Shown one piece after another: positions 16,515-24,941 of a stretch of DNA of 64,000 nucleotides; position 1 is the first letter of the stretch, and the number at the start of each line of letters is the position of its first letter. The stretch lies in assembly GCF_003003215.1 (NCBI RefSeq), contig NZ_PVUF01000006.1:164068-228067 (forward strand), written 5' to 3'. Made by a program: the position numbers and the translations under genes. The notes beneath the pieces are model-generated. The model worked only from the letters and a program-made list of their open reading frames with translations, was not told where the DNA came from and did not search any database. This DNA is from Tritonibacter scottomollicae. Lineage in GTDB: Bacteria > Pseudomonadota > Alphaproteobacteria > Rhodobacterales > Rhodobacteraceae.

Positions 16515-17249
16515 ATGGGACCCCGCATGACCCCGCTGAACGACCTTGACCGAGACACCCCAACCGCCCTGCCGATCTACATGCAGATCAGCGAATTCCT
16601 GATCCGCGAGATCGCCGCCGGGCGTCTGGTCGACGGGCAACGCCTGCCGCCAGAACGGGAGATGGCAAAGAGCCATGGGACCACCGTGCGCACCCTGCGC
16701 AAGTCATTGTACGAGCTGGAGAAAAAAGGGCTTCTGGAACGTGTGCAGGGTTCCGGAAACTACATCCACGCCAACCACAAGGCGCAGAGCGTTTATTCGA
16801 TGTTCCGGCTCGAATTGACCACGGGCGGCGGCCTGCCCACTGCCGATATTCTGGAGGTGGCTGCCGTCGAAAAACCGGCAGATCTGCCAGTGTTTGGCAC
16901 CGCAGATCACGGCACGCGGGTACGCCGCCTGCGATTTCTCAACCGCATTCCGATCGCGGTAGAGGAGATCTGGCTCGATGGGGACGCCGGCATCATCAAG
17001 CCCGAGCAGATGTCAGATTCGCTCTACCGCACGTATCAGATGCAACTGGGCCTGATCATCGCCCGCGCCGAGGACCGCGTGTCCATCGGCCATGTGCCCG
17101 ACTGGGCCCCGAACAGCTTTGCGCTCCGCCCCGGAACGCTCACCGGCTATATCGAACGCTTCAGCTGGGCCGAGGTTGCGGCCCCGGTGGAGTTTTCCAG
17201 AACCTGGTTCGACACGAACAAGGCGCTCTATGTACAGCGCCTGATCTGA
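16515..17249 (+). CDS. GntR-family regulator with UTRA domain
   Basis: A 244-residue HutC-subfamily regulator. An N-terminal winged helix (about residues 20-85, QISEFLIREIAAGRLVDGQRLPPERE, wing VQGSGNYI) precedes a UTRA ligand domain (RVRRLRFLNRIPIAVEEIWLDG, then TLTGYIERFSW). Sugar phosphates or related metabolites are common ligands of this type. ATG at 16515 was taken; a second ATG at 16527 is equally possible, since neither has a strong ribosome site. It is divergent from the monooxygenase operon and followed after 11 bases by the Gfo/Idh/MocA gene, so it most likely controls SQ catabolism in both directions. Confidence 0.82.
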   Translation: MGPRMTPLNDLDRDTPTALPIYMQISEFLIREIAAGRLVDGQRLPPEREMAKSHGTTVRTLRKSLYELEKKGLLERVQGSGNYIHANHKAQSVYSMFRLELTTGGGLPTADILEVAAVEKPADLPVFGTADHGTRVRRLRFLNRIPIAVEEIWLDGDAGIIKPEQMSDSLYRTYQMQLGLIIARAEDRVSIGHVPDWAPNSFALRPGTLTGYIERFSWAEVAAPVEFSRTWFDTNKALYVQRLI

Positions 17250-17260
17250 GGGAGACACTC

Positions 17261-18367
17261 TTGTCACAAATCATCAATTACGGCGTCATCGGTTGCGGCA
17301 TGATGGGGCAGGAACACCTGCGCAACATCGCACTGTTGGACGACACACGCGTCGCGGCGATCTTTGAGCCGGACGCCCAGATGGCCACGGAGAGCCGCAA
17401 GTTCGCACCCGACGCGCAGTTTGTCGACAGCGTGGACGCGCTGCTGGCGGTGGAGGCGCTGGACTGCATCCTGATCGCCAGCCCCAACTATCGCCACGTT
17501 GAACAGCTGGAGGCCCTGGCGGCCCATCGTCCGCTGCCGGTGCTGGTGGAAAAACCGCTCTTCACCGATCCCGCACATGCGGAGCGGCTGGCGGCGTTCC
17601 GCGCCAATTACCCCGCGCCGGTGTGGGTGGCGATGGAATATCGCTACATGCCGCCCGTGGCGACCCTGCTGGCCGAGGCCGAGGCGGCCACTGGCGGCAT
17701 CAAGATGCTGACCATCCGCGAGCACCGGTTTCCCTTCCTCGACAAGATCGGCGACTGGAACCGTTTCAACCGCTTCACCGGTGGGACGTTTGTGGAGAAA
17801 TGCTGCCACTTCTTCGACCTGATGCGGCTGACGCTGAAATCGGAGCCTGTTCGGGTGCTGGCCTCGGGGGGCGCGGATGTGAATCATCTGGCTGAACGCT
17901 ATGACGACGAGGCGCCGGATATCCTCGACAACGGCTATGTCATTGTTGATTTTGCCAATGGAACCCGCGCCATGCTGGAGCTGTGCATGTTCGCCGAAGG
18001 CGCCCGCTATCAGGAAGAAATCTCTGCCGTGGGTCCAAAGGGCAAGATCGAGGCGTTGGTGCCGGGGCCGGGCCGGTTCTGGCCGGACCACTTGGGCGAA
18101 CCACCGGTTCCGCAGGTTGTAGTCTCACCACGCGCCCCCAAGGGGCCGGAGATTCGCGACATCCCGGTCGATCCCACGCTGCTGGAAGCCGGCGATCACA
18201 ATGGATCGACCTTCTATCAGCACAAGGGTTTTCTAGACTTGGTGCGTGGCCTGCGCACGCACCCCGACGTGAGCTTGGAGGACGGTCGCATTGCGGTGCT
18301 GATGGGCATGGCGGCGCAGATCTCCATGACCGAGCATCGCGCCGTGGAGATTGCAGAGCTGCTGTGA
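17261..18367 (+). CDS. Gfo/Idh/MocA-family protein, candidate NAD-dependent sulfoquinovosidase
   Basis: A 368-residue protein with an N-terminal Rossmann fold (GVIGCGMMG, residues 8-16), EKP at 97-99 and the family's Lys180, His183 and Asp186 (VEKCCHFFDLM), so NAD(H) binding and catalysis look intact. It starts with TTG at 17261 behind GAGGGAGA, which overlaps the stop of the GntR gene. Most relatives are sugar dehydrogenases. However, an oxidoreductive NAD-dependent sulfoquinovosidase family (GH188, SqgA) has this fold, is found in SQ clusters lacking a GH31 SQase, and is reported from Roseobacter bacteria. No GH31 gene is visible here. The SQase role is inferred; a sugar dehydrogenase is the alternative. 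Confidence 0.72.
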   Translation: MSQIINYGVIGCGMMGQEHLRNIALLDDTRVAAIFEPDAQMATESRKFAPDAQFVDSVDALLAVEALDCILIASPNYRHVEQLEALAAHRPLPVLVEKPLFTDPAHAERLAAFRANYPAPVWVAMEYRYMPPVATLLAEAEAATGGIKMLTIREHRFPFLDKIGDWNRFNRFTGGTFVEKCCHFFDLMRLTLKSEPVRVLASGGADVNHLAERYDDEAPDILDNGYVIVDFANGTRAMLELCMFAEGARYQEEISAVGPKGKIEALVPGPGRFWPDHLGEPPVPQVVVSPRAPKGPEIRDIPVDPTLLEAGDHNGSTFYQHKGFLDLVRGLRTHPDVSLEDGRIAVLMGMAAQISMTEHRAVEIAELL

Positions 18368-18383
18368 CGTCACAGAATTTGCG

Positions 18384-18412
18384 AAAGGCCGCCCCCACGG
18401 AGGCGGCCTTTT
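18384..18412. terminator. Bidirectional terminator between the Gfo/Idh/MocA gene and glk
   Basis: AAAGGCCGCC (18384-18393) pairs with GGCGGCCTTT (18402-18411) across an eight-base loop and is flanked by A and T runs, so it can stop transcripts from both sides of this convergent pair. Confidence 0.88.
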
Positions 18413-18440
18413 AAACGCGTACCTACTCTTGTCTCTGCAG

Positions 18441-19403
18441 CTACCGCGCCGTCAGGTAGTTGCGAGCCCCGATCAGGCCGAAGTTGGGTTGATGGTAGAG
18501 GTGCAGCGGCAGCTCCTGTCGCCAGGACGTATGCCGCCCACCCGCGTTGAAGGCCGCAACAAAAGCCTCATCAAAAATCCACGGGTTGGCCGCCGCCACA
18601 CCCCCGCTGATGAAGACGCCGCCCTTGGCCGCAAAGACAAGGCCGAGATCGCCAGCAACACCCGCGAGATACTGCACGAACAGCTCAACCGCGCGTATCG
18701 CGGCAGTATCAAGCCTCGCTTTCGCGGCCTCGAAAATTTCAGCACCTGTCCCCAGTGGGGCGGTCAAATCCATGCTCTTGGCCACCGCGCGATAGAAATA
18801 TGGCAAACCGGTGCCCGAAAGAATGGCTTCGGCTTCGACCACCAACCCCGGCCCCATGCCGACCTCGGGCCATTCTTCGCGCAGCGCCTCAAAGATTGGC
18901 ACCTCCTCCGGGGTGCGCGGACCAAGCGCCACATGTCCGCCCTCGCCCGGAATCACGCAGGGTTCACCATTGGCCCAGACCAGCGCCCCCACCCCGAGGC
19001 CGGTCCCGGGACCAACAATCAGGCAGGGTTCGCGCGGAAACACCGCCTGCCCTTGAAGGACGGTCACATCCCCCTCTGCCACCGTGGCCAGAGACCAGGC
19101 GGCCGCCTCGAAATCATTCAGCACTTTTGCGCGTTCGATCCCAAGCGCCACGGCGATACCGCGTTCGGAAAAGCTCTGATCTGCATTGGTCAATTGCACG
19201 GAGCCGTCGCGCACGACACCCGCTGCCGCAATCACGGCCCGGCCCGGCGCACTACCGCGATGGGCTGCGAAATCCGCGCAGGCCTGCTCAAGGTTCAGCG
19301 TGCCCTTGGTGTCATAGCGGGCGCGTTCGAGAATATCGCCCTCGACGTTCACAGCTGCCAGTCGCATGTTGGTTCCGCCAACGTCGGCGATGAGATTCCA
19401 CAT
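18441..19403 (-). CDS. glk: Glucokinase (Glk family)
   Basis: A 320-residue non-ROK bacterial glucokinase. The ATP-site phosphate motif is IADVGGTNMRLA at the N-terminus. LNDFEAAA carries the catalytic Asp, and GPGTGLGVGALV, GEGGHVALG and FISGGVA complete the fold. It makes glucose 6-phosphate from ATP and glucose in the cytoplasm. The start at 19403 has GGAGGG. Its position, convergent with the candidate sulfoquinovosidase and next to an SQ monooxygenase operon whose end product is glucose, fits a dedicated role, but it may also be the general glucokinase. About 200 bases upstream hold its promoter and no further gene. Confidence 0.9.
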   Translation of the reverse strand: MWNLIADVGGTNMRLAAVNVEGDILERARYDTKGTLNLEQACADFAAHRGSAPGRAVIAAAGVVRDGSVQLTNADQSFSERGIAVALGIERAKVLNDFEAAAWSLATVAEGDVTVLQGQAVFPREPCLIVGPGTGLGVGALVWANGEPCVIPGEGGHVALGPRTPEEVPIFEALREEWPEVGMGPGLVVEAEAILSGTGLPYFYRAVAKSMDLTAPLGTGAEIFEAAKARLDTAAIRAVELFVQYLAGVAGDLGLVFAAKGGVFISGGVAAANPWIFDEAFVAAFNAGGRHTSWRQELPLHLYHQPNFGLIGARNYLTAR

Positions 19404-19606
19404 CTTTGCCCCTCCAGTCCGGTGCCTGCCCACAAGGGTGGCCGGACCCGATGCTCAGGTTGTCAGTTACCAAGGGTCAAACAGCCTCGCATGGCGCAGG
19501 TCAAGACCTGCACGTCGATTATGACCGCTTTGCGGGCCCTATCCTCGGAGTCGCGTGACTGTTGCCTGTGATATCACGCAAGGCAAGCGTTAGCGCAAAC
19601 AGTTCA

Positions 19607-20344
19607 TCAAGATGACGCCGCGCGTGTCAGATAAGCCACCGGTTCAAAATGGTGCATATGCTCGAATGTGCACAGCTCCAGTGGGCCAAGCTCTATCACA
19701 GCCAGCCGATCCGCATAGCGGGCAAAGAGCTCATCGGAGAATGACAGCAGATCCGCCGCCTCTGCCACATCAAGCCAGCGCAACAGATAGGCAAGGGTCA
19801 CATGAAACGTGTAAGTGTCAAAATGGTCCTGCCGCAATCCGGTCAGCTCTCGCAGAGAAACACGGGTTGCCCGCAGGCGGGCCTCTTCGATCTCGTCGGC
19901 CCCTTCAAGCGTCAGTGAATGTCCACCGTAGAGGCCGCGCGCACAGACACGGCGGGTTGAAGGCAGATCTTGCCCGTCCAGCCGCTGCCGGAATGCGGCT
20001 GTCACCTCATCGCGGGTCGCTTCGACCGGAATATCTGCGGGCCAGTTCCGTTCATCGGGAGCGATGCCCTGAAACACCGTCATGTGCAGGCTAGCGGGGG
20101 GCAAATAGGTGAACAGAGCACCGAAACCGCTCTGCCGGATTTCATCCTGCATGTCGCACAGGGCCGCGTGCACATCACTCGCCGGGTCGATGTGGCAGAG
20201 TACCGTGTTGCCGGGAAAGGGCAGCACCTCTCCATTGGGGGTGAATTTTCCACCCTGCCCCGGGTCGGAAATCGCCTTCGGGCGAGACGTTTCGGCATCG
20301 GCGCCAGTCAGAAAACGCATCGGATCGGGGCGAAAAGTGGCCAT
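19607..20344 (-). CDS. DUF1868/2H phosphoesterase-like protein
   Basis: A 245-residue protein with two HxT motifs, His87-Met-Thr89 (SLHMTVF) and His181-Val-Thr183 (FHVTLAY), the signature of the 2H phosphoesterase superfamily (2'-5' RNA ligase, cyclic phosphodiesterases). The context LPPASLHMTVFQG resembles DUF1868 proteins, whose substrates are unknown. A good AGGA site precedes the ATG. It stands between the IclR gene and glk on the same strand but with gaps of 73 and 203 bases, so an operon link is not clear. Confidence 0.75.
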   Translation of the reverse strand: MATFRPDPMRFLTGADAETSRPKAISDPGQGGKFTPNGEVLPFPGNTVLCHIDPASDVHAALCDMQDEIRQSGFGALFTYLPPASLHMTVFQGIAPDERNWPADIPVEATRDEVTAAFRQRLDGQDLPSTRRVCARGLYGGHSLTLEGADEIEEARLRATRVSLRELTGLRQDHFDTYTFHVTLAYLLRWLDVAEAADLLSFSDELFARYADRLAVIELGPLELCTFEHMHHFEPVAYLTRAASS

Positions 20345-20417
20345 GGGGCAAAGTCCTTTGATAGTCCTACCGAACAGGTCTACGCGCCTTACATGTCAAT
20401 GGTTTGACACATGCCAG

Positions 20418-21248
20418 CTACTCTGACGAGACCGCTGACACGGCATGTCCGGTTAGAGATTTGAGCCTGTTGACCGCACGCACCAGTTCCGCGCCAACTT
20501 CGCCGTGGATGCGCGTATCGCTGAGGTCATCGACATTTGCCCCGCAGAAGAACGAGACCGGTTCGCCGATTTCGGAGGGGCGAAACGGCGTCGCGACGGC
20601 GTTGATGGCGCGGGAATAGCGGGCCTCCTCCTCGACACAAACATAGCCCTCGCGCTGCAGCTGCAGGCGTTCGCGCTGCCAGACCTCTTCACAGGCCTCT
20701 GCGTCGGCCTCCGGCAACAAGGCTTCCAGCTTCTCCCGCTCATCGCGCGAAAGCGCACCAAGATATGCGACACCGGAGGAGGACGTCAGCACCGGCATAC
20801 GGTACCCCACATCAAGCCAAATGGTGCGTGAACCTTCGGGCCGCCAAGTTTTCACGATCAGCATATTGCCATCGTCCTGGATCGACACGCCAACCAGCGC
20901 GTTCATCTGATTGGCAAGCGCCTGCATGATCGGTGCCGCGACCGACACAAAGCCAAAGGCCGCTGATGCGATATTCCCCAGTGCCAGCGCCGCCGGTCCG
21001 AGGCGGTATTTGTCGAAGTGACGCCCGTGAGTCAGGTATCCCAACGCACATAGTGTGAAGGTCAGGCGTGACACAGTTGACCTTGGGATGCCTGTGCGCT
21101 CGGAGATTTCGAGATTTCCCAGACCGTTGTCGGACGGGCGAAAGGCACGCAGGATACGAAGGCCACGGGCCAGCGTATTGGCGTATCGCCGGTCCTGCTC
21201 AAGCTCACGCATGGTTTTCCGTCCTGTTGGATCATCCGGGGGAGTCAT
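20418..21248 (-). CDS. IclR-family transcriptional regulator
   Basis: A 276-residue IclR regulator with an N-terminal helix-turn-helix (about residues 25-90, LEISERTGIPRSTVSRLTFTL, then LGYL) and the C-terminal effector domain (LANQMNALVGVSIQDDGNMLIV, VLTSSSGVAYLGAL, EARYSRAINAVATPFR). The start was left at 21248; ATG at 21212 also has a possible ribosome site (GGACGGA). It lies 207 bases downstream of the thiolase on the same strand and is a plausible regulator of the fadJ-fadA pair. The effector is unknown, though CoA esters or aromatic/aliphatic acids are usual for the family. Confidence 0.85.
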   Translation of the reverse strand: MTPPDDPTGRKTMRELEQDRRYANTLARGLRILRAFRPSDNGLGNLEISERTGIPRSTVSRLTFTLCALGYLTHGRHFDKYRLGPAALALGNIASAAFGFVSVAAPIMQALANQMNALVGVSIQDDGNMLIVKTWRPEGSRTIWLDVGYRMPVLTSSSGVAYLGALSRDEREKLEALLPEADAEACEEVWQRERLQLQREGYVCVEEEARYSRAINAVATPFRPSEIGEPVSFFCGANVDDLSDTRIHGEVGAELVRAVNRLKSLTGHAVSAVSSE

Positions 21249-21455
21249 ATAAGACCCTAACTCGCATCAAGAAAAGCACATTCGTCGCCCCGCAGCACGC
21301 GATTTGCTTAGGCCCGTGCACCAAGAGTGGTGCGCAACATCCTGGCAGGCGCCCCAGCTGAGTGGCGCGATTTCGCTGCTTGCCGACACCGGCGAACTGA
21401 GGGGCGACCCTCAACACGCGCCGACTAAACTGCGCCGGCGCGTATAGGCCTCCGA

Positions 21456-22634
21456 TCAGAAGATCTCGAACAGGCCAGCTGCGCCCTGACCGCCGCCGAT
21501 GCACATGGTGACAACGCCGAGCTTGGCACCGCGCCGCTTGCCTTCCAGCAGCAAGTGCCCGGTCATCCGCGCGCCAGTCATGCCGAAGGGGTGGCCGATG
21601 GAGATCGAGCCCCCGTTGACGTTGCAGATCGCAGGATCGATCTCCAGCCGCTCGCGACAATAGAGCGCCTGGCTCGCGAAGGCTTCGTTCAGCTCCCACA
21701 GGTCGATGTCGGAGACCTTCAGTCCGTGACGTTCCAGCAGACGCGGCACGGCAAAGACCGGGCCGATGCCCATCTCGTCCGGCTCGCAGCCTGCGGTCAC
21801 GAACCCCTTAAGCGCGCCCAATGGCTCCAGCCCCTGTTGTGCGGCCAGATCGGCGTCCATCACCACCAATGCGGCGGCCCCGTCCGACAGTTGCGAGGCA
21901 TTGCCCGCAGTCACGAAATTGCCCTCGCCGCGCACCGGGTTCAGGCCGGACAGACCCTCCAGCGTGGTGTTGGGACGGTTGCAATCATCCATGGCGAAGG
22001 TGACCTCCTTGTAAGAGACCTCCTTGGTTTCCTTGTCGGTGATCTTCTGGGTGACGGTGATCGGCACGATCTCATCATCGAATTTGCCCGAGCTCTGGGC
22101 CGCGGCGGTGCGCATCTGGCTTTCCAGCGCCAGCGCATCCTGTGCGTCCCGGCTGATGCCATAGCGCTGCGCCACGATATCGGCGGTTTCGATCATGGTC
22201 ATGTAGACCTCGGGCTTGTTCGCCTCAAGCCAGTCGTCGCGCCGCTGCGCCGGGCGCGAGGGCGGCATCTGGCTGATGCTCTCGACACCGCCAGCGATGG
22301 CGGCAGAGGCGCCCTCCATGGTAATCGCGTGCGAGGCCATTGCCACCGCCTGCAGGCCGGAAGAGCAGAAGCGGTTCACGGTGGCGGCGGCCACTGTGAC
22401 CGGCAATCCGGCACGCAGCACGGCCTGACGCGCGATATTGCCGCCGGTCCAGCCCTCGGGATAGCCGCAGCCGATGAAAGCGTCCTCAATCAGTGCCGGG
22501 TCCACCTTCGAGCGCGCGACCGCGTGTTCGATGGCATGCCCCGCCATCTGCGCGCCATGGGTGTCATTGAATGCACCCCGATAGGATTTGGCGAGGCCGG
22601 TCCGGGCAGTGGAGACGATAACAGCTTGTTTCAT
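21456..22634 (-). CDS. fadA: Acetyl-CoA C-acyltransferase (3-ketoacyl-CoA thiolase)
   Basis: A 392-residue thiolase with the acyl-enzyme cysteine in [12 protein letters not shown], the [13 protein letters not shown] block, [17 protein letters not shown] with the catalytic His, and the second cysteine in [14 protein letters not shown]. It performs thiolytic cleavage of 3-ketoacyl-CoA in fatty-acid beta-oxidation. The start has AGAGGA. It follows the fadJ gene by 23 bases on the same strand, so the two are co-transcribed and probably form a multifunctional beta-oxidation complex. Confidence 0.92.
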   Translation of the reverse strand: MKQAVIVSTARTGLAKSYRGAFNDTHGAQMAGHAIEHAVARSKVDPALIEDAFIGCGYPEGWTGGNIARQAVLRAGLPVTVAAATVNRFCSSGLQAVAMASHAITMEGASAAIAGGVESISQMPPSRPAQRRDDWLEANKPEVYMTMIETADIVAQRYGISRDAQDALALESQMRTAAAQSSGKFDDEIVPITVTQKITDKETKEVSYKEVTFAMDDCNRPNTTLEGLSGLNPVRGEGNFVTAGNASQLSDGAAALVVMDADLAAQQGLEPLGALKGFVTAGCEPDEMGIGPVFAVPRLLERHGLKVSDIDLWELNEAFASQALYCRERLEIDPAICNVNGGSISIGHPFGMTGARMTGHLLLEGKRRGAKLGVVTMCIGGGQGAAGLFEIF

Positions 22635-22657
22635 GGGAAAATTCCTCTTCGAGGTGA

Positions 22658-24748
22658 TCAGGCAGCGTTGAGGTCAGCAAAGGTCTTACCCTCAGCGACC
22701 AAGCGTTTCAGAAGCGGTGCGGGCTGCCAGAGGAACGAGTCCTCGGCGGCGAAGCCTTCGATATCAGCGAGGATCTTGTCGAGGCCAACACTGTCGGCGT
22801 AGTGCATCGGTCCACCGCGCCAGCGTGGAAAGCCATAGCCATTCAGTAGCGTCACATCGACATCCAGCGGACGCAGAGCGATGCCCTCCTCGACCACACG
22901 AGCAGCCTCGTTGACCATTGCGGCCATGTAGCGGTCGACGATCTCCTGATCCGAGATGTCGCGCGCCGTGATCCCTTTGGCCTCGCGTTCAGTGGCGATA
23001 TGATCCAACACCGCGTCATTGGGAGTCTGGGCGCCATCCTCGTAGACGTAAAACCCCTTGCCGGTCTTGCGCCCAAAATCGCCTGCCTCGCACAGGCGGT
23101 CGGCAAATTCGGCGTAGGTTTCGCGCGGGTCGCGGGTTGGGGCGAGCCGCTTGCGCGTGGCCCAGCCAATATCCAGCCCAGCAAGATCGCTCACCGCATA
23201 GGGACCCATGGCGAGACCAAACTCCGTGAGCGCCCGATCCACGTCAAACGGGCTTGCCCCGGCCAGCACGGCGCCGTCGCCCGCTTTGCGATAATGGCTG
23301 AGGATGCGGTTGCCGATAAAGCCATCGCACACACCCGCACGTACGGCGACCTTCTTCAGCCGCTTGGCCAGGGCAAAGCCCGTCGCGGTGACCTCGGGCG
23401 CGGTCTTGCCGGCCACAACGATCTCCAGCAGCCGCATGACATGGGCAGGCGAGAAGAAATGCAGGCCAATGACATCCGCAGGCCGAGAGGTCATCGCTGC
23501 GATTTCGTTGACATCAAGGTAGGAGGTGTTGGAGGCCAAAATGGCATCTGGCTTACAGATCGCGTCCAGCTTGGTGAAGACATCCTTCTTCACCTCCATG
23601 CTCTCGAACACGGCCTCGATGACGATGTCGGCCTGCGCGAGGGATGCGTAGTCGTCACTGGCACGGAAGGTACCGGCCATGATGGCGTCATATTTCTCCT
23701 GAGCAAGCTTGCCGCGTTTGACAGAGCCTTGCAGCGTTGCGGAAACGGTCTTTTCCGCCCGGGCAACGGCCTCCGCATCGCGTTCAATCAACGTTACATC
23801 AAGGCCCGCGAGCAATGCTGATACAGCGATCCCCGCCCCCATTGTCCCGCCACCGATCACACCGATCCGGTCCGTATCCCGAGGTTGCACCCCCTTGATA
23901 TCAGGCACTTTCGCCACTTGCCGCTCTGAGAAGAACGCGTGGATCAGCGCCGATCTCTGATCGCTTTCCATCAACTCCTGAAACAGGGCGCGCTCCTGGG
24001 CCAGCCCTTCGGAGAAGGGCAAGTTGACGGCAGCCTCCACCGCCTTGATGCAATTCTGCGGAGCGATCTGGCCTCGCGCTTTTTTGGCCATCTTCCGACG
24101 CGTCTCATCAAAGACATCGACGTCCCCGATGGCGACGCTGCTCTCGCTGGTACGGCGCGGGCCTGCGCCTTCCGATATCAACTCTCGGGCATAGGCAAGA
24201 CCGGCAGTGCGCGGATCATGCGTTTCGGCGATCTTGTCGATAACACCTGCGGTGAGCGCTTCTTCTGTACCGATCTGACGACCGGAGGTGATCAAGTCGA
24301 GTGCGACCTCCACCCCAGCCAAACGCGGCAGACGCTGCGTACCCCCCGCTCCGGGCAAAATACCAAGCGTCACTTCAGGCAGCCCAAAGCGCGCGGACGG
24401 CACCGCAACGCGGTAGTGCGCGCCAATGGCGACCTCAAGTCCGCCCCCCAACGCCGTGCCGTGCAAAGCCGCAACGACGGGCAAATCGCAGGCTTCGATC
24501 CGGTTGATGAGGTCGGGCAAAAAGGGTTCCTGCGGAGGCTTGCCAAATTCGCGGATATCCGCGCCGGCGATAAAGGTCCGGTCGGTGCCATAGAGGACCA
24601 CTGCCTCTAGGTCCTTGCGGTCCGCAATTTCGGCAAAGGCCGCATCCAATCCGGCGCGGACCGCATGGCTTAGCGCGTTCACCGGCGGGTTGGCGATGGC
24701 GATGACTGCAATAGCATCAGTGGTTTCCAGGGACACAGGGTTCGACAC
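22658..24748 (-). CDS. fadJ: Bifunctional enoyl-CoA hydratase/3-hydroxyacyl-CoA dehydrogenase (FadB/FadJ)
   Basis: A 696-residue fusion. Residues ~1-180 are a crotonase domain ([50 protein letters not shown], with the two catalytic Glu). Residues ~290-470 are the NAD-binding domain ([20 protein letters not shown]), with catalytic His in [11 protein letters not shown]. The C-terminal HCDH domains follow ([25 protein letters not shown]). It hydrates enoyl-CoA and oxidises 3-hydroxyacyl-CoA. The start chosen is GTG at 24748, eight bases after GAGGA; the longer frame from 24820 would run through the promoter region. It is the first gene of fadJ-fadA. Confidence 0.92.
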   Translation of the reverse strand: MSNPVSLETTDAIAVIAIANPPVNALSHAVRAGLDAAFAEIADRKDLEAVVLYGTDRTFIAGADIREFGKPPQEPFLPDLINRIEACDLPVVAALHGTALGGGLEVAIGAHYRVAVPSARFGLPEVTLGILPGAGGTQRLPRLAGVEVALDLITSGRQIGTEEALTAGVIDKIAETHDPRTAGLAYARELISEGAGPRRTSESSVAIGDVDVFDETRRKMAKKARGQIAPQNCIKAVEAAVNLPFSEGLAQERALFQELMESDQRSALIHAFFSERQVAKVPDIKGVQPRDTDRIGVIGGGTMGAGIAVSALLAGLDVTLIERDAEAVARAEKTVSATLQGSVKRGKLAQEKYDAIMAGTFRASDDYASLAQADIVIEAVFESMEVKKDVFTKLDAICKPDAILASNTSYLDVNEIAAMTSRPADVIGLHFFSPAHVMRLLEIVVAGKTAPEVTATGFALAKRLKKVAVRAGVCDGFIGNRILSHYRKAGDGAVLAGASPFDVDRALTEFGLAMGPYAVSDLAGLDIGWATRKRLAPTRDPRETYAEFADRLCEAGDFGRKTGKGFYVYEDGAQTPNDAVLDHIATEREAKGITARDISDQEIVDRYMAAMVNEAARVVEEGIALRPLDVDVTLLNGYGFPRWRGGPMHYADSVGLDKILADIEGFAAEDSFLWQPAPLLKRLVAEGKTFADLNAA

Positions 24749-24814
24749 GGGCGGTTCCTCTTTCCAAGACGCAGGGCGCATTTGCCTGAAAGGCCTAGAT
24801 GATCCCTCCACAAA

Positions 24815-24853
24815 TTTCAATATGCGGAATTATGTCTTTCAATGTGGAATTTA
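24815..24853. promoter_or_regulatory. Tandem repeat upstream of fadJ, candidate operator
   Basis: TTTCAATATGCGGAATTA (24815-24832) and TTTCAATGTGGAATTTA (24837-24853) are near-identical direct repeats with 22-base periodicity, ~70-100 bases before the fadJ start. Each contains a TTC...GAA element. The nearby IclR protein is a candidate binder. Confidence 0.45.
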
Positions 24854-24882
24854 CTCCATGCCCCTTACTCCATGACCCCATG

Positions 24883-24912
24883 AAAAAACCGGCTGGTCAG
24901 GAGACCAGCCGG
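24883..24912 (-). terminator. Strong rho-independent terminator of the chemoreceptor gene
   Basis: On the minus strand a perfect ten-pair stem (CCGGCTGGTC, loop of four, GACCAGCCGG) is followed by six T. It lies 29 bases after the chemoreceptor stop and separates it from fadJ. Confidence 0.92.
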
Positions 24913-24941
24913 GGTTTGTACGTTTCAGTTGCTGTGTTTTT

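Noticed and set aside
17272..17278. Third CATCAAT copy as an operator
   Set aside because: It lies within codons 4-6 of the Gfo/Idh/MocA gene and is explained by coding sequence.
21555..22802. 415-codon plus-strand frame opposite the thiolase
   Set aside because: Composition of a shadow frame (His, Arg and Gly rich) and overlaps the complete fadA and the end of fadJ.
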